Positions 47,152 through 57,366 are shown, counted from the first letter of the stretch. The stretch: 64,000 nt of DNA from Sphingomonas sp. (GCF_019635455.1 NZ_JAHBZJ010000005.1:62001-126000); one strand, 5' to 3'. Translations and numbers: made by a program. Notes: generated by a model from the sequence alone, not told the origin.

Positions 47152-47200
47152 AAAGAAGAAGACCCTCCCCAAACCCCTCCCACGAAAGCGGGAGGGGCTA
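47152..47200 (+). repeat. REP-like repeat, copy C
   Basis: This is a near-identical direct copy of repeat B with one extra A and one stem mismatch (47174-47183 with 47188-47197, GAAA loop). It begins three bases after the DUF559 stop codon. Confidence 0.75.
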
Positions 47201-47293
47201 AGTGGGTGGCGCGCGAGAATATCCTGCTTCACCCCCTTGCCATCCCTCCATCCTCCCTGTAATGGCGCGCCTTCGTTTTAGCGTACAACCAGC

Positions 47294-47321
47294 AAGAGCC
47301 TCGGCAACGAGGCCCGCTCTT
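47294..47321 (+). promoter_or_regulatory. rpsJ leader hairpin
   Basis: A five-base outer stem (AAGAG/CTCTT) and a five-base inner stem (CCTCG/CGAGG) are capped by a GCAA tetraloop and separated by a four-base bulge on the 3' side. It ends 16 bases before the rpsJ start. It may be a translational control element of the S10 transcript. Confidence 0.5.
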
Positions 47322-47337
47322 TCGCATTGGTAGGGTC

Positions 47338-47646
47338 ATGGACAACAATATCCGTATTCGCCTGAAGGCGTTCGATCATCGCGTGCTCGATCAGGCGACC
47401 GGCGACATCGCCGACACCGCCCGCCGCACCGGCGCTCTCATCCGTGGCCCGATCCCGCTTCCGACGAAGATCGAGAAGTTCACGGTCAACCGTGGCCCCC
47501 ATATCGACAAGAAGTCGCGCGAGCAGTTCGAAGTGCGCACCTACAAGCGCATGCTCGACATCGTGCAGCCGACCCCGCAGACGGTCGATGCGCTGATGAA
47601 GCTCGACCTGGCCGCGGGCGTCGATGTCGAGATCAAGCTGGCGTAA
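47338..47646 (+). CDS. rpsJ: 30S ribosomal protein S10
   Basis: This 102-residue S10 is both a 30S head protein and the NusE transcription antitermination factor. [21 protein letters not shown] and [19 protein letters not shown] are standard. It is first in the S10 operon, but here a 381-base gap separates it from rplC instead of the usual few tens of bases. Confidence 0.98.
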   Translation: MDNNIRIRLKAFDHRVLDQATGDIADTARRTGALIRGPIPLPTKIEKFTVNRGPHIDKKSREQFEVRTYKRMLDIVQPTPQTVDALMKLDLAAGVDVEIKLA

Positions 47647-48027
47647 GCCGGTGCAGTCGCTCCCTCCACGCTTCGCCGCAAAGCGGGGGTGAGGGGGTGG
47701 ACAGGGAAGCAAAGCTGCCGTAAAGGCGCGCCTTCCCAAACGAGATTCGCGATTCCACCGGAATCGTGCAGGGTTGGCCGGATCGATCCCGATCCTTGTG
47801 ACGACCCGGAGCGAAAGCTCAAAACGACATAGGGATACCGCCGGGCTTCGGCCCGGGTCTGCGTCCCCCGTCTTTCCGCGCCGCAAGGCATGGAATTCAG
47901 CCCGGACGGGGGCTCGCATCGCATATTCGGGCTGAGTCGGGTTCCCACCAAGGTATTACTTTGGTGGGCGCCCATCACGCACCCAAGGGAATGGTCCCGG
48001 GGTGCCTCTGTATGGAGTGAATGGATC
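47647..48027 (+). other. 381-base structured gap between rpsJ and rplC
   Basis: No supported gene is seen. It opens with a G/C-rich repeat-like stretch (47659-47702), related in style to the local REP-like elements. A central part has no clear feature apart from a GGGCTTCGGCCC-type hairpin near 47843. Then come two hairpins directly before rplC: an eight-base stem at 47944-47951/47961-47968, and a nested stem at 47979-48005 (GCACCC/GGGTGC outside, GGGA/TCCC inside, loop ATGG). The gap could hold a second promoter or a leader that regulates rplC onward. Confidence 0.6.
47944..48005 (+). promoter_or_regulatory. Paired hairpins in the rplC leader
   Basis: Two stable stem-loops lie in a row and end 22 bases before the rplC start and about eight bases before its GGAG ribosome-binding site. 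Position and structure suggest translational feedback by a ribosomal protein such as L4 or L3, but no known leader motif was matched. Confidence 0.45.
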
Positions 48028-48783
48028 ATGCGCACTGGCGTGATCGCGAAGAAAATGGGGATGACCCGCCTGTTCCAGGACGACGGCCGCCACGTGCCGG
48101 TTACCGTTCTGGCTCTCGAAGGCGTCCAGGTCGTCGCCCGTCGCGAAAAGGATCGTGACGGCTACACCGCCGTCCAGCTTGGCGCCGGCAGCGCCAAGGC
48201 GAAGAATGTCGCCAAGCCGCAGCGCGGCGCGTTCGGCAAGGCCGAGGTCGAGCCGAAGGCGATCCTCGCCGAATTCCGTGTCGATGAAGATGGCATGCTG
48301 GACGTGGGCGCCGAGATTTCGGCCGACCATTATGTCGCCGGCCAGCTGGTCGATATTCAGGGGCGCACGCAGGGCAAGGGCTTTGCCGGCGGCATGAAGC
48401 GTTGGGGCTTCGGCGGTCTGCGCGCCACGCACGGCGTTTCGATCAGCCACCGCTCGCTGGGTTCGACGGGTAACCGTCAGGATCCCGGCCGCGTCTTCAA
48501 GAACAAGAAGATGGCCGGCCATATGGGCGACAAGAACCGTACCCAGCAGAATCTGGAAGTCGTCGGCACCGATGTCGAGCGCGGCCTGATCTTCGTGAAG
48601 GGCTCGGTCCCTGGTTCGAAGGGCGGCTGGCTGCTCGTCAAGGACGCGGTGAAGGTCGCGCGCCATGCCGACGCGCCGTTCCCGGCTGGCCTGAAGGCGG
48701 CCGCCAACAGCAACAACGCCCCTGCGGAAACCCCGGCCGAGACGGTCGAGGCTCCCGAGGCGACCGACGGCCAGGAGGGCTGA
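48028..48783 (+). CDS. rplC: 50S ribosomal protein L3
   Basis: This 251-residue L3 has the family N-terminus [16 protein letters not shown], the central [20 protein letters not shown] and a C-terminal Ala/Glu/Pro-rich tail of about 30 residues ([18 protein letters not shown]) longer than in E. coli. The start at 48028 matches the family; the frame is open upstream but reads through the leader hairpins. Confidence 0.96.
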   Translation: MRTGVIAKKMGMTRLFQDDGRHVPVTVLALEGVQVVARREKDRDGYTAVQLGAGSAKAKNVAKPQRGAFGKAEVEPKAILAEFRVDEDGMLDVGAEISADHYVAGQLVDIQGRTQGKGFAGGMKRWGFGGLRATHGVSISHRSLGSTGNRQDPGRVFKNKKMAGHMGDKNRTQQNLEVVGTDVERGLIFVKGSVPGSKGGWLLVKDAVKVARHADAPFPAGLKAAANSNNAPAETPAETVEAPEATDGQEG

Positions 48784-48785
48784 AC

Positions 48786-49400
48786 GTGAAGGTCAAGGTT
48801 CAAACCCTCGACGCGAAGGCGTCCGGCGATGTGGAGCTCAACGATGCCGTGTTCGGCGTCGAGCCGCGCGCCGACATCCTGCACCGCGTCGTCACCTGGC
48901 AGCTGTGGAACCGTCGCGAGACGGCCCGCCCGACGCGCGAGCGTTCGGATGTCGCCCGCACCGGCAAGAAGTTCGGCCGCCAGAAGGGCGGCGGCACCGC
49001 CCGTCACGGCGACCGCAAGGCGCCGGTGTTCATCGGCGGTGGTAAGGCGCACGGCGCCCGCCTGCGCGATTTCAACATCTCGCTGAACAAGAAGGTTCGC
49101 GCGCTGGGCCTGAAGATGGCGCTTTCGAGCCATGCCAAGGCGGGTTCGCTGATCGTCCTCGACTCGTTCGAGGCCGAGAAGACCTCGGCGCTCAAGTCGC
49201 AGTTCGCTGGCCTGAAGGTCGGCAAGACGGCGCTGGTGATCGACGGTGAAGCCGGCAGCGGCTTCCTCGCCGCACGCAACCTGGCGGGCGTCAACGTCCT
49301 GCCGGCGGTGGGTGCCAACGTCTATGACATTCTGAAGCACGACACGCTGGTCCTGACCCGCGCTGCGGTCGAAAAGCTGGAGGCGCGGTTCAATGGCTAA
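48786..49400 (+). CDS. rplD: 50S ribosomal protein L4
   Basis: This 204-residue L4 starts with GTG two bases after rplC. The exit-tunnel loop is visible in [20 protein letters not shown]. In E. coli L4 also represses its own S10 operon; whether that happens here is unknown. It overlaps rplW by eight bases. Confidence 0.97.
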   Translation: MKVKVQTLDAKASGDVELNDAVFGVEPRADILHRVVTWQLWNRRETARPTRERSDVARTGKKFGRQKGGGTARHGDRKAPVFIGGGKAHGARLRDFNISLNKKVRALGLKMALSSHAKAGSLIVLDSFEAEKTSALKSQFAGLKVGKTALVIDGEAGSGFLAARNLAGVNVLPAVGANVYDILKHDTLVLTRAAVEKLEARFNG

Positions 49401-49707
49401 GAAGCAGGAGCAGATCGATCCGCGTCACTATGACGTGATCGTCGCGCCGCACATCACCGAGAAGTCGACCCTCGTTTCCGAAGCGAATGCGGTCGTGTTC
49501 AAGGTGGCGAACGATGCGAGCAAGCCGCAGATCAAGGCTGCGGTCGAGGCGATCTTCGGCGTGGGTGTCACTGCGGTGAACACGATCGTCCAGAAGGGCA
49601 AGACGAAGCGCTGGAAGGGCAAGCCCTACACGCGCACCGACATGAAGAAGGCGATCGTCACGTTGAAGGACGGTGACTCGATCGACGTGACGCAGGGGGT
49701 CAACTGA
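49393..49707 (+). CDS. rplW: 50S ribosomal protein L23
   Basis: This 104-residue L23 lines the tunnel exit and docks signal recognition particle and trigger factor. [19 protein letters not shown] and [20 protein letters not shown] are standard. It overlaps rplD by eight bases. Confidence 0.97.
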   Translation: MAKKQEQIDPRHYDVIVAPHITEKSTLVSEANAVVFKVANDASKPQIKAAVEAIFGVGVTAVNTIVQKGKTKRWKGKPYTRTDMKKAIVTLKDGDSIDVTQGVN

Positions 49708-49709
49708 CC

Positions 49710-50555
49710 ATGGCGCTCAAGAATTACAACCCGACCTCGCCGGCGCGGCGTGGCCTGATCCTGGTGGACCGTTCGGGTCTGCACAAGGGCGGCCCCGTCA
49801 AGGCGCTGACCGAGGGCAAGCGCAAGACCGGCGGTCGCAACAACAAGGGTCATGTGACCTCGCGCGGCATCGCCGGTGGCCACAAGCAGCGCTATCGCAT
49901 CATCGATTTCAAGCGTCGCAAGTGGGACGTCGAGGGTACGGTCGAGCGGATCGAATATGATCCCAACCGCACCGCGTTCATCGCGCTGGTCAACTATGGC
50001 TCGGCCGAAACGCCGGACTATGCCTACATCATCGCGCCGCAGCGGCTTCAGGCCGGCGACAAGGTGATCGCGGCGAAGAAGACCGACGTGAAGCCGGGCA
50101 ATGCGATGGAGATCGGCCAGGCGCCGGTCGGCACGATCGTCCACAATGTCGAGCTGAAGCCCGGCAAGGGTGGCCAGATCGCGCGTTCGGCCGGGACCTA
50201 TGTCCAGGTCGTCGGTCGCGACCGCGGCATGGTGATCGTCCGCCTGAACTCGGGCGAGCAGCGCTATGTCCGCTCCGAGTGCATGTGCACGGTCGGCGCG
50301 GTGTCGAACCCGGACAATGGCAACACCAACCTTGCCAAGGCCGGCCGCAACCGCTGGCTGGGCAAGCGTCCGCTGACCCGCGGTGTCGCGAAGAACCCGG
50401 TCGATCACCCGCATGGCGGCGGTGAAGGCCGCACCTCGGGCGGCCGCCATCCGGTGACCCCCTGGGGCAAGCCGACCAAGGGTGCGCGCACCCGCCACAA
50501 CAAGCAGACCGACAAGTTCATCATCCGGTCGCGTCACGCGAAGAAGAAGGGCTAA
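49710..50555 (+). CDS. rplB: 50S ribosomal protein L2
   Basis: This 281-residue protein binds 23S rRNA near the peptidyl transferase centre. [20 protein letters not shown], the conserved [17 protein letters not shown] with the functionally important His, and the basic end RSRHAKKKG are all present. Confidence 0.98.
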   Translation: MALKNYNPTSPARRGLILVDRSGLHKGGPVKALTEGKRKTGGRNNKGHVTSRGIAGGHKQRYRIIDFKRRKWDVEGTVERIEYDPNRTAFIALVNYGSAETPDYAYIIAPQRLQAGDKVIAAKKTDVKPGNAMEIGQAPVGTIVHNVELKPGKGGQIARSAGTYVQVVGRDRGMVIVRLNSGEQRYVRSECMCTVGAVSNPDNGNTNLAKAGRNRWLGKRPLTRGVAKNPVDHPHGGGEGRTSGGRHPVTPWGKPTKGARTRHNKQTDKFIIRSRHAKKKG

Positions 50556-50558
50556 CCG

Positions 50559-50837
50559 ATGGCTCGTTCCGTTTGGAAGGGTCCTTTCGTGGACCTGCAT
50601 CTCCTGAAAAAGGCCGAAACGGCGCAGGAGAATTCGGGCCGTGGCGGTCCGATCAAGACCTGGTCGCGTCGTTCGACCATCCTGCCGCAGTTCGTCGGCC
50701 TGACCTTCAACGTCTATAACGGCCGCAAGTTCGTGCCGGTGTCGGTGAACGAGGACATGGTCGGCATGAAGCTCGGCGAGTTCGCGCCGACCCGCTATTT
50801 CCCGGGTCACGCGGCCGACAAGAAGGGTAAGCGCTAA
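50559..50837 (+). CDS. rpsS: 30S ribosomal protein S19
   Basis: This 92-residue protein of the 30S head has [34 protein letters not shown] and [20 protein letters not shown]. Its stop overlaps the rplV start by one base. Confidence 0.98.
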   Translation: MARSVWKGPFVDLHLLKKAETAQENSGRGGPIKTWSRRSTILPQFVGLTFNVYNGRKFVPVSVNEDMVGMKLGEFAPTRYFPGHAADKKGKR

Positions 50838-51217
50838 TGTCGAAGCCCAAGGCTCCCCGTCGCGTCGGCGACAATGAGGCGCTGTCGGTCGGCACGCAGA
50901 TCCGTGGTTCGGCGCAGAAGCTGAACCTGGTCGCGGGCCTGATCCGTGGCAAGCGCGCCGGCGATGCGATGAACATCCTTGCCTTCAGCAAGAAGGCGAT
51001 GGCGGTGGACGCGCGCAAGGTGCTCGCCTCGGCGATCGCCAATGCCGAAAACAACCACAATCTCGATGTCGATGCGCTCGTCGTCGCCGAGGCGTCGGTC
51101 GGCAAGTCGATCACGATGAAGCGGTTCCACACCCGTGGTCGCGGCAAGTCGACGCGCATCCTGAAGCCGTTCAGCCGTCTGCGCATCGTCGTGCGCGAAG
51201 TGCAGGAAGAAGCATAA
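50837..51217 (+). CDS. rplV: 50S ribosomal protein L22
   Basis: This 126-residue L22 includes the tunnel hairpin region [20 protein letters not shown], the part that contacts macrolides in other bacteria. It is coupled to rpsS and rpsC by one-base overlaps. Confidence 0.98.
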   Translation: MSKPKAPRRVGDNEALSVGTQIRGSAQKLNLVAGLIRGKRAGDAMNILAFSKKAMAVDARKVLASAIANAENNHNLDVDALVVAEASVGKSITMKRFHTRGRGKSTRILKPFSRLRIVVREVQEEA

Positions 51218-51924
51218 TGGGTCACAAGAGCAACCCGATCGGTCTGCGTTTGCAGATCAACCGCACCTGGGACAGCCGCTGGTTCGCGGAAGGCCAGGAT
51301 TACGGCCGCCTGCTCATGGAGGATCTGAAGATCCGCCAGTACATCCTCAAGACGCTGCCGCAGGCGGCGATCTCGAAGGTGGTGATCGAGCGTCCGGCGA
51401 AGCTGTGCCGCGTGAGCATCTATGCCGCGCGTCCCGGCGTGATCATCGGCAAGAAGGGGTCGGACATCGAAAAGCTTCGCAAGAAGCTGGCGTCGATGAC
51501 CAGCTCGGACGTGTCGCTGAACATCGTCGAGATCCGTAAGCCCGAAGTCGATGCCAAGCTCGTCGCGCAGGGGATCGCCGATCAGCTGGAGCGCCGCGTG
51601 GCGTTCCGCCGCGCCATGAAGCGCGCGGTTCAGTCGGCGATGCGTCTGGGTGCCGAAGGCATCCGCATCAACTGCGCCGGCCGTCTGGGCGGCGCGGAAA
51701 TCGCGCGTTCGGAATGGTATCGCGAAGGTCGCGTTCCGCTGCACACGCTGCGCGCGAACATCGACCATGCCGAGGCCGAAGCCCACACCGCCTATGGCGT
51801 GTGCGGCGTGAAGGTCTGGATCTTCAAGGGCGAGATCCTCGGTCACGACCCGATGGCGACCGACCGCCTGAACATGGAATCGCAGACCTCGGGCGTTCGC
51901 CCGGCGCGCGATGATCGCCGCTAA
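51217..51924 (+). CDS. rpsC: 30S ribosomal protein S3
   Basis: This 235-residue S3 has a KH domain with [16 protein letters not shown] and the mRNA-entry helicase face in the C-terminal domain ([18 protein letters not shown]). Start [20 protein letters not shown] is standard. Confidence 0.98.
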   Translation: MGHKSNPIGLRLQINRTWDSRWFAEGQDYGRLLMEDLKIRQYILKTLPQAAISKVVIERPAKLCRVSIYAARPGVIIGKKGSDIEKLRKKLASMTSSDVSLNIVEIRKPEVDAKLVAQGIADQLERRVAFRRAMKRAVQSAMRLGAEGIRINCAGRLGGAEIARSEWYREGRVPLHTLRANIDHAEAEAHTAYGVCGVKVWIFKGEILGHDPMATDRLNMESQTSGVRPARDDRR

Positions 51925-51935
51925 GGACTAGAGAG

Positions 51936-52367
51936 ATGCTGCAACCCAAGCGCACCAAGTTCCGCAAGGCCTTCAAGGGCCGCATCAAGGGCGAGGCCAA
52001 GGGCGGCGCGACGCTGAACTTCGGCTCGTACGGCCTGAAGGCGATGGAACCGGAGCGGATCACCGCCCGCCAGATCGAAGCGGCCCGCCGCGCGATCACC
52101 CGCCACATCAAGCGCCAGGGCCGGCTGTGGATCCGCGTGTTCCCCGACCTGCCCGTGTCGAGCAAGCCGGCCGAAGTCCGCATGGGCTCGGGCAAGGGCG
52201 CGCCTGAATATTGGGCGGCGCGCGTCAAGCCCGGCCGTATCCTGTTCGAGCTGGACGGCGTTCCCGGTCCGCTGGCGGCCGAAGCGTTCGAACGTGCGGC
52301 GATGAAGCTGCCGATCAAGACCAAGGTCGTGGCGCGTCTCGGCGACACGTCGCACCTGGAGGGTTGA
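51936..52367 (+). CDS. rplP: 50S ribosomal protein L16
   Basis: This 143-residue L16 lies near the A-site of the large subunit. [40 protein letters not shown] and [19 protein letters not shown] are typical. It is 11 bases after rpsC. Confidence 0.98.
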   Translation: MLQPKRTKFRKAFKGRIKGEAKGGATLNFGSYGLKAMEPERITARQIEAARRAITRHIKRQGRLWIRVFPDLPVSSKPAEVRMGSGKGAPEYWAARVKPGRILFELDGVPGPLAAEAFERAAMKLPIKTKVVARLGDTSHLEG

Positions 52368-52372
52368 AGACA

Positions 52373-52576
52373 ATGACGAAGGCAACCGATCTGCGCGCGA
52401 AGAGCGACGATCAGCTGACCGAGGAGCTGGGCAACCTGAAGCGCGAGGCGTTCAACCTGCGTTTCCAGGCCGCGACCAGCCAGCTCGAGAAGCCGAGCCG
52501 CGTGAAGGAAGTCCGCAAGGACATCGCCCGCATCAAGACGCTGCAGTCCGAGCGTTCGCGCTCGGCTGCGAAGTAA
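52373..52576 (+). CDS. rpmC: 50S ribosomal protein L29
   Basis: This 67-residue two-helix protein sits near the tunnel exit. [20 protein letters not shown] and [17 protein letters not shown] are standard. The ATG at 52373 gives the normal length; the longer frame upstream lies inside rplP. Confidence 0.96.
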   Translation: MTKATDLRAKSDDQLTEELGNLKREAFNLRFQAATSQLEKPSRVKEVRKDIARIKTLQSERSRSAAK

Positions 52577-52589
52577 GAGGATACGAGAC

Positions 52590-52859
52590 ATGCCGAAGCG
52601 CGTGCTGACCGGGCAGATCGTGTCCGACAAGGGCGACAAGACGGTGGTCGTGAACGTGGAGCGCAAGGTCAAGCACCCGCTCTACGGCAAGATCATCCGC
52701 CGCTCGAAGAAGTATCACGCCCATGACGAGGCGAATGAGTACAAGGCCGGCGAAACGGTGCGGATCGAAGAGACCAAGCCGATTTCCAAGCTGAAGACCT
52801 GGAAGGTGATCGAGCGGGTGAACACCCACGCGACCCCGGCCAAGGCCGACATCGCCTGA
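52590..52859 (+). CDS. rpsQ: 30S ribosomal protein S17
   Basis: This 89-residue OB-fold protein binds 16S r[23 protein letters not shown] and [20 protein letters not shown] are standard. A 77-base gap follows before rplN. Confidence 0.98.
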   Translation: MPKRVLTGQIVSDKGDKTVVVNVERKVKHPLYGKIIRRSKKYHAHDEANEYKAGETVRIEETKPISKLKTWKVIERVNTHATPAKADIA

Positions 52860-52936
52860 GGCGTCACCGCCTGAACTTTTAACTGGAACCGCCGGGCGAA
52901 CAGTCCCGGTAGGCCGAACGAGAAGGAACCGGATCG

Positions 52937-53305
52937 ATGATCCAGATGCAGTCCAATCTCGACGTCGCCGACAACAGCGGCGCGAAGCGGGTGCAGTGCA
53001 TCAAGGTGCTGGGCGGCTCGAAGCGCCGCACGGCCGGCGTTGGCGACGTGATCGTCGTCAGCGTCAAGGAAGCGCAGCCCCGCGGTCGCGTGAAAAAGGG
53101 TGACGTCCATCGTGCGGTGATCGTCCGCACGGCGAAGGACATCCGCCGCGCCGACGGCTCGGTGATCCGCTTCGACGGCAATGCCGCCGTGCTGGTCAAC
53201 AAGAACACCGATCCCATCGGCACCCGTATCTTCGGCCCGGTCGTCCGCGAACTGCGGTCGAAGGGCTATATGAAGATCATTTCGCTCGCCCCCGAGGTGC
53301 TGTGA
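52937..53305 (+). CDS. rplN: 50S ribosomal protein L14
   Basis: This 122-residue L14 contacts 16S rRNA across the subunit interface. [20 protein letters not shown] and [18 protein letters not shown] are standard. It begins the spc part of the cluster after a 77-base gap, which may hold a promoter or leader. Confidence 0.98.
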   Translation: MIQMQSNLDVADNSGAKRVQCIKVLGGSKRRTAGVGDVIVVSVKEAQPRGRVKKGDVHRAVIVRTAKDIRRADGSVIRFDGNAAVLVNKNTDPIGTRIFGPVVRELRSKGYMKIISLAPEVL

Positions 53306-53616
53306 TGGCTGCTGCCAAGATCAAGAAGGGTGACCAGGTCATCGTCCTGTCCGGCAAGGACAAGGGCAAGACCGGCGAAGTCACCAAGTCGATGCCCAAG
53401 GACGGCAAGGTCGTCGTCGCGGGCGTCAATGTCGCGGTGCGTCACCGCAAGCCGAGCCAGACCAACCCGCAGGGTGGCCTGGAGCGCGCCGAGGCGCCGC
53501 TGCACGTGTCGAAGGTCGCGCATGTGACCAAGGACGGCAAGGCGACCCGCGTCCGCTTTGAGGAGCGCGACGGCAAGAAGGTGCGCGTCGCCGTCAAGAC
53601 CGGGGAGGTCATCTAA
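53305..53616 (+). CDS. rplX: 50S ribosomal protein L24
   Basis: This 103-residue KOW-domain protein starts large-subunit assembly. [20 protein letters not shown] is the KOW block. The ATG at 53305 shares one base with the rplN stop; a GTG one codon earlier is the alternative. The stop shares a base with the rplE start. Confidence 0.97.
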   Translation: MAAAKIKKGDQVIVLSGKDKGKTGEVTKSMPKDGKVVVAGVNVAVRHRKPSQTNPQGGLERAEAPLHVSKVAHVTKDGKATRVRFEERDGKKVRVAVKTGEVI

Positions 53617-54197
53617 TGGCTGACAAATACACCCCGCGCATGAAGTCGAAGTACGACGCGGAGATCGCGAAGGCGATGACCGCTAAGTTCGGCTACAAGA
53701 ATGCGATGGAAGTGCCGAAGATCGAGAAGATCGTGCTCAACATGGGCGTCGGCGAAGCGACCCAGGACAAGAAGAAGGTCGAAGCGGCGGCTGCCGAAAT
53801 GGAGCTGATCGCGGGCCAGAAGCCTGTCGTGACCAAGGCCAAGAAGTCGATCGCGCAGTTCAAGCTGCGTGAAGGCATGGCGATCGGTTGCAAGGTGACG
53901 CTGCGCCGTGAGCGGATGTACGAGTTTCTCGATCGTCTGATCACGATCGCGATGCCCCGCATTCGCGATTTCCGTGGGCTGAACCCGAAAAGCTTCGACG
54001 GCCGTGGCAATTACGCCATGGGCGTCAAGGAACAGATCGTGTTCCCCGAGATCAACTATGACCGCATCGAAAAGGTGCGCGGCATGGACATCATCGTGAC
54101 CACCACCGCGAAGACCGACGATGAGGCGCGCGAGCTTCTCCGTCTCTTCGGCTTCCCGTTCCCGATCGAGGACGGTGAAGCGAAGCAGGCGGCATAG
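53616..54197 (+). CDS. rplE: 50S ribosomal protein L5
   Basis: This 193-residue protein binds 5S rRNA in the central protuberance. [39 protein letters not shown] and [19 protein letters not shown] are typical. A short Glu/Lys/Gln tail extends past the usual 179 residues. Confidence 0.98.
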   Translation: MADKYTPRMKSKYDAEIAKAMTAKFGYKNAMEVPKIEKIVLNMGVGEATQDKKKVEAAAAEMELIAGQKPVVTKAKKSIAQFKLREGMAIGCKVTLRRERMYEFLDRLITIAMPRIRDFRGLNPKSFDGRGNYAMGVKEQIVFPEINYDRIEKVRGMDIIVTTTAKTDDEARELLRLFGFPFPIEDGEAKQAA

Positions 54198-54218
54198 GAA
54201 GGAAAGAGAACTTAAGTC

Positions 54219-54524
54219 ATGGCGAAACTGAGTTCCGTGAACAAGAACGAGCGTCGCAAGAAGCTGGTGAAGAAATATGCCGGCCGCTACGCGAAGCTCA
54301 AGGCAATGGCGAACGACAAGTCGCTCGACGAGACCGAGCGTCTGATCGCGCGCCTGAAGATGGCCGAGATCCCGCGCAACGGGAATCCGACGCGCATCCG
54401 CAACCGGTGCGAGCTGACCGGTCGTCCGCGCGGTTATTACCGCAAGTTCCGTCTCGCGCGCGTCATCCTGCGTGATCTGGCCAATAAGGGCCTGATCCCC
54501 GGCGTCACGAAGTCGAGCTGGTAA
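54219..54524 (+). CDS. rpsN: 30S ribosomal protein S14
   Basis: This 101-residue S14 is the long, zinc-free form. It lacks CxxC motifs and has [20 protein letters not shown] and [21 protein letters not shown]. Confidence 0.98.
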   Translation: MAKLSSVNKNERRKKLVKKYAGRYAKLKAMANDKSLDETERLIARLKMAEIPRNGNPTRIRNRCELTGRPRGYYRKFRLARVILRDLANKGLIPGVTKSSW

Positions 54525-54536
54525 GGGTCCAAGAAA

Positions 54537-54932
54537 ATGGCAGTGACCGATCCCCTGGGTGATATGCTCACCCGCATCCGCAACGGCCAGCGCGCCCGTA
54601 AGGACAGCGTCCTGACGCCGGCGAGCAAGCTGCGTGCGCGTGTCCTCGACGTGCTTCAGCGCGAGGGCTATATCCGTGGCTACAGCGAAGAGCAGATGGG
54701 CCCTGCGGCCGGCATCCGCATCGAGCTGAAATATTTCGAGGGCCAGCCGGCGATCAAGTCGATCGCGCGCATCTCGAAGCCGGGTCGCCGCGTCTATTCG
54801 GGCAGCAAGGAGCTGCCGACGGTACGCAACGGCCTGGGCATCACCATCGTTTCGACGCCGCGCGGCGTTCTGTCCGACGCGGAAGCGCGCGACCAGAATG
54901 TTGGTGGCGAAGTGCTGGCGGAGGTGTTCTGA
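54537..54932 (+). CDS. rpsH: 30S ribosomal protein S8
   Basis: This 131-residue 16S rRNA-binding protein begins [20 protein letters not shown] and ends with the [20 protein letters not shown] block. In E. coli S8 regulates the spc operon by binding its mRNA. The stop shares a base with the rplF start. Confidence 0.98.
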   Translation: MAVTDPLGDMLTRIRNGQRARKDSVLTPASKLRARVLDVLQREGYIRGYSEEQMGPAAGIRIELKYFEGQPAIKSIARISKPGRRVYSGSKELPTVRNGLGITIVSTPRGVLSDAEARDQNVGGEVLAEVF

Positions 54933-55465
54933 TGAGCCGCACCGGTAAGAAGCCGATCCCCGTCCCCGCCGGCGTCACCGCCAGCGTCGAGGGTGGCAAG
55001 ATCAGCGTCAAGGGTCCGAAGGGGACCCTGTCGATGCCGACCGCCGACGACATCTCGTATGAGGTGAGCGATGGCAATATCGTCGTGAAGCCGGCGAACG
55101 AGACCAAGCGCGCCAAGGCGTTCTGGGGCATGCAGCGCACGCTGGTCCAGAACCTGGTGACGGGCGTGACCGACGGCTTTTCGAAGAAGCTGCTGATCAC
55201 CGGCGTCGGCTATCGCGCGAACGCGCAGGGCAAGAAGCTGAAGCTTCAGCTCGGCTATTCGCACGACGTCGATCTCGACGTTCCGGAAGGTCTGGAGGTG
55301 AAGACCCCCGACCAGACGACGGTCGAGATCTCGGGGAACGACAAGCAGCAGGTCGGCCAGTTCGCGGCCGAGATCCGCCGCTGGCGCAAGCCGGAGCCCT
55401 ATAAGGGCAAGGGCATCAAGTATGAGGGCGAGTTCGTCTTCCGCAAGGAAGGGAAGAAGAAGTAA
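54932..55465 (+). CDS. rplF: 50S ribosomal protein L6
   Basis: This 177-residue L6 sits near the factor-binding site. [20 protein letters not shown] and [20 protein letters not shown] are standard. One-base overlaps couple it on both sides. Confidence 0.98.
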   Translation: MSRTGKKPIPVPAGVTASVEGGKISVKGPKGTLSMPTADDISYEVSDGNIVVKPANETKRAKAFWGMQRTLVQNLVTGVTDGFSKKLLITGVGYRANAQGKKLKLQLGYSHDVDLDVPEGLEVKTPDQTTVEISGNDKQQVGQFAAEIRRWRKPEPYKGKGIKYEGEFVFRKEGKKK

Positions 55466-55821
55466 TGAGCAAGGGTCTCTCTCTCTTCGAGAAGCGCCGC
55501 CGGCGCAACCGTACCGCGCTGCGCGCGCGTTCGGGCGGCCGTCCGCGGCTTTCGGTCCATCGTTCGGGCCGTCACATCTATGTGCAGGTGATCGACGACG
55601 CGCAGGGCAAGACCCTGGCCGCGGCCTCGACCCTCGACAAGGACGTGTCGGGCAAGACCGGTGCGACGATCGACGCCGCGAAGGATGTCGGCACCCGGAT
55701 CGCCGAGGCCGCGAAGAAGGCCGGCGTGACCCAGGTCGTGTTCGACCGTGGCGGGTTCCTGTTCCACGGCCGCGTCAAGGCGCTGGCGGATGCCGCCCGT
55801 GAAGGCGGATTGGAGTTCTAA
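55465..55821 (+). CDS. rplR: 50S ribosomal protein L18
   Basis: This 118-residue protein binds 5S r[23 protein letters not shown] at the N-terminus and [20 protein letters not shown] at the C-terminus are standard. Confidence 0.98.
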   Translation: MSKGLSLFEKRRRRNRTALRARSGGRPRLSVHRSGRHIYVQVIDDAQGKTLAAASTLDKDVSGKTGATIDAAKDVGTRIAEAAKKAGVTQVVFDRGGFLFHGRVKALADAAREGGLEF

Positions 55822-55823
55822 GA

Positions 55824-56516
55824 ATGGCTGACGAAACCAACCAGACGCCCGTCGAGGGCGCGGCGCCGGAAGCCGGCAACGAAGCGCCCCGTCGGGGCCG
55901 TGGCGGTCGCGGTGGCGAGCGTGGCGGTCGCGGTGGCGATCGCGGCCGTGGCCGTCGTGACGATCGTCGCAACGCCGAGGACGGTGGCGAGGAGCTGATC
56001 GAAAAGCTGGTCCATATCAACCGCGTCAGCAAGACGGTGAAGGGCGGCAAGCGCTTCGGCTTTGCGGCGCTGGTCGTCGTGGGCGACGGCAAGGGCCGGG
56101 TCGGCTTTGGCCATGGCAAGGCGCGCGAAGTGCCGGAAGCGATCAGCAAGGCGACCGCGTCGGCCAAGAAGAAGATGGTCCGCGTGCCGCTGCGCGAGGG
56201 TCGGACGCTTCACCATGACGGCAAGGGTCATTTCGGCGCCGGCAAGGTGACCGTGCGCTCGGCCCCGGCCGGCACCGGCATCATCGCGGGCGGCCCGATG
56301 CGCGCCGTCTTCGAAAGCCTGGGCGTCGCCGACGTCGTGACCAAGTCGGTCGGTACGTCGAACCCCTATAACATGATCCGCGCCACCTTTGAGGCGCTGA
56401 ACGACCAGTCTTCGCCGAAGGCGGTCGCCCAGCGGCGCGGCAAGAAGATCGCCGACCTGCTCGGCCGTGGCGGTTCGCAGACCGCCGAGGCCGACGCCGC
56501 GGCGATCACGGAGTAA
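55824..56516 (+). CDS. rpsE: 30S ribosomal protein S5 with RGG-rich N-terminal extension
   Basis: This 230-residue S5 is about 60 residues longer than E. coli S5. The extra part is an N-terminal tail: an acidic start ([19 protein letters not shown]), then an Arg/Gly repeat tract (about residues 23-46, [22 protein letters not shown]). The normal S5 core follows from about residue 55 with [20 protein letters not shown] and [19 protein letters not shown] tracts often bind RNA. The DNA frame continues cleanly through the tract, with no sign of a shifted start. Confidence 0.96.
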   Translation: MADETNQTPVEGAAPEAGNEAPRRGRGGRGGERGGRGGDRGRGRRDDRRNAEDGGEELIEKLVHINRVSKTVKGGKRFGFAALVVVGDGKGRVGFGHGKAREVPEAISKATASAKKKMVRVPLREGRTLHHDGKGHFGAGKVTVRSAPAGTGIIAGGPMRAVFESLGVADVVTKSVGTSNPYNMIRATFEALNDQSSPKAVAQRRGKKIADLLGRGGSQTAEADAAAITE

Positions 56517-56521
56517 GGCGC

Positions 56522-56731
56522 ATGGCCAAGAAGGAAGCAGCCCAGAGCAAGACGGGCACGATCAAGGTAAAGCAGGTCGGTTCGCCGATCCGCCGCACCA
56601 AGGATCAGCGCGCGACGCTGATCGGTCTGGGCCTCAACAAGATGCATCGCGTCAGCGAGCTTCAGGACACGCCGGAAGTGCGCGGCATGATCCGCAAGCT
56701 GCCGCACATGGTCGAGATCGTCGAGGATTGA
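56522..56731 (+). CDS. rpmD: 50S ribosomal protein L30
   Basis: This 69-residue protein has [20 protein letters not shown] and [20 protein letters not shown] typical of L30. A terminator-like hairpin follows 33 bases after its stop. Confidence 0.97.
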   Translation: MAKKEAAQSKTGTIKVKQVGSPIRRTKDQRATLIGLGLNKMHRVSELQDTPEVRGMIRKLPHMVEIVED

Positions 56732-56763
56732 CCGGTCGGCAAATTGCCGGGTGACAGACAAGG

Positions 56764-56797
56764 GGAAGGGGGCTATCGGCCCCCTTTCCGATTTTTT
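56764..56797 (+). terminator. Terminator-like hairpin between rpmD and rplO
   Basis: A stem of five G-C pairs plus further pairs with a one-base bulge (56764-56772 with 56780-56789) and a seven-base loop is followed by six T. It sits inside the spc operon, so it should act as a partial terminator or attenuator, or a new promoter must serve rplO, secY and adk. Confidence 0.65.
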
Positions 56798-56829
56798 CAG
56801 CGCGACAAAAGCGAAAGCGAGTGCAAGAC

Positions 56830-57366
56830 ATGAAACTGAACGAAATCAACGACAATGAAGGCGCTCGCAAGGGCCGGATGCGCGTCGGACGCGGCATCGG
56901 TTCGGGCAAGGGCAAGACCGCGGGCCGCGGCCAGAAGGGCGCCAAGGCGCGTTCGGGCGTCGCGATCAACGGGTTCGAGGGTGGCCAGATGCCGCTCCAC
57001 ATGCGCCTGCCGAAGCGTGGCTTCAACAACCCCAACGCCAAGGATTATGCCGAAGTCAATCTGGGCGCGATCCAGAAGCTGATCGACGCCGGCACGCTGA
57101 CTGCGACCGACATCGATCACGCGGCGCTGAAGGCCGTCGGCCTGGCCCGTGGTGGCAAGGATGGCGTCCGCCTGCTCGGCAAGGGCGAGCTGAAGGCGAA
57201 GCTGAGCTTCACCGTCGCCGGCGCGTCGAAGGGCGCGGTCGCGGCGGTCGAGAAGGCCGGCGGCAGCGTCACGGTGCCGACGATCGTCCCCGCTGCCGAA
57301 AAGCATGCCGCCAAGCATCGCACGAAGCAGAAGGAAATCGCCGCGAAGAAGGCCGGCAAGGCCTGA
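56830..57366 (+). CDS. rplO: 50S ribosomal protein L15
   Basis: This 178-residue L15 begins [20 protein letters not shown] and contains [19 protein letters not shown] Lys/Ala-rich C-terminal tail ([20 protein letters not shown]) makes it longer than the E. coli protein. The ATG at 56830 fits the family; a GTG three codons upstream is the alternative. Confidence 0.96.
   Translation: MKLNEINDNEGARKGRMRVGRGIGSGKGKTAGRGQKGAKARSGVAINGFEGGQMPLHMRLPKRGFNNPNAKDYAEVNLGAIQKLIDAGTLTATDIDHAALKAVGLARGGKDGVRLLGKGELKAKLSFTVAGASKGAVAAVEKAGGSVTVPTIVPAAEKHAAKHRTKQKEIAAKKAGKA

Noticed and set aside
47237..47263. TTGCCA and TGTAAT as an rpsJ promoter
   Set aside because: The spacing is only 15 bases and the -35 is imperfect. 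A promoter for the S10 genes must exist nearby, but this pair is too weak to call.
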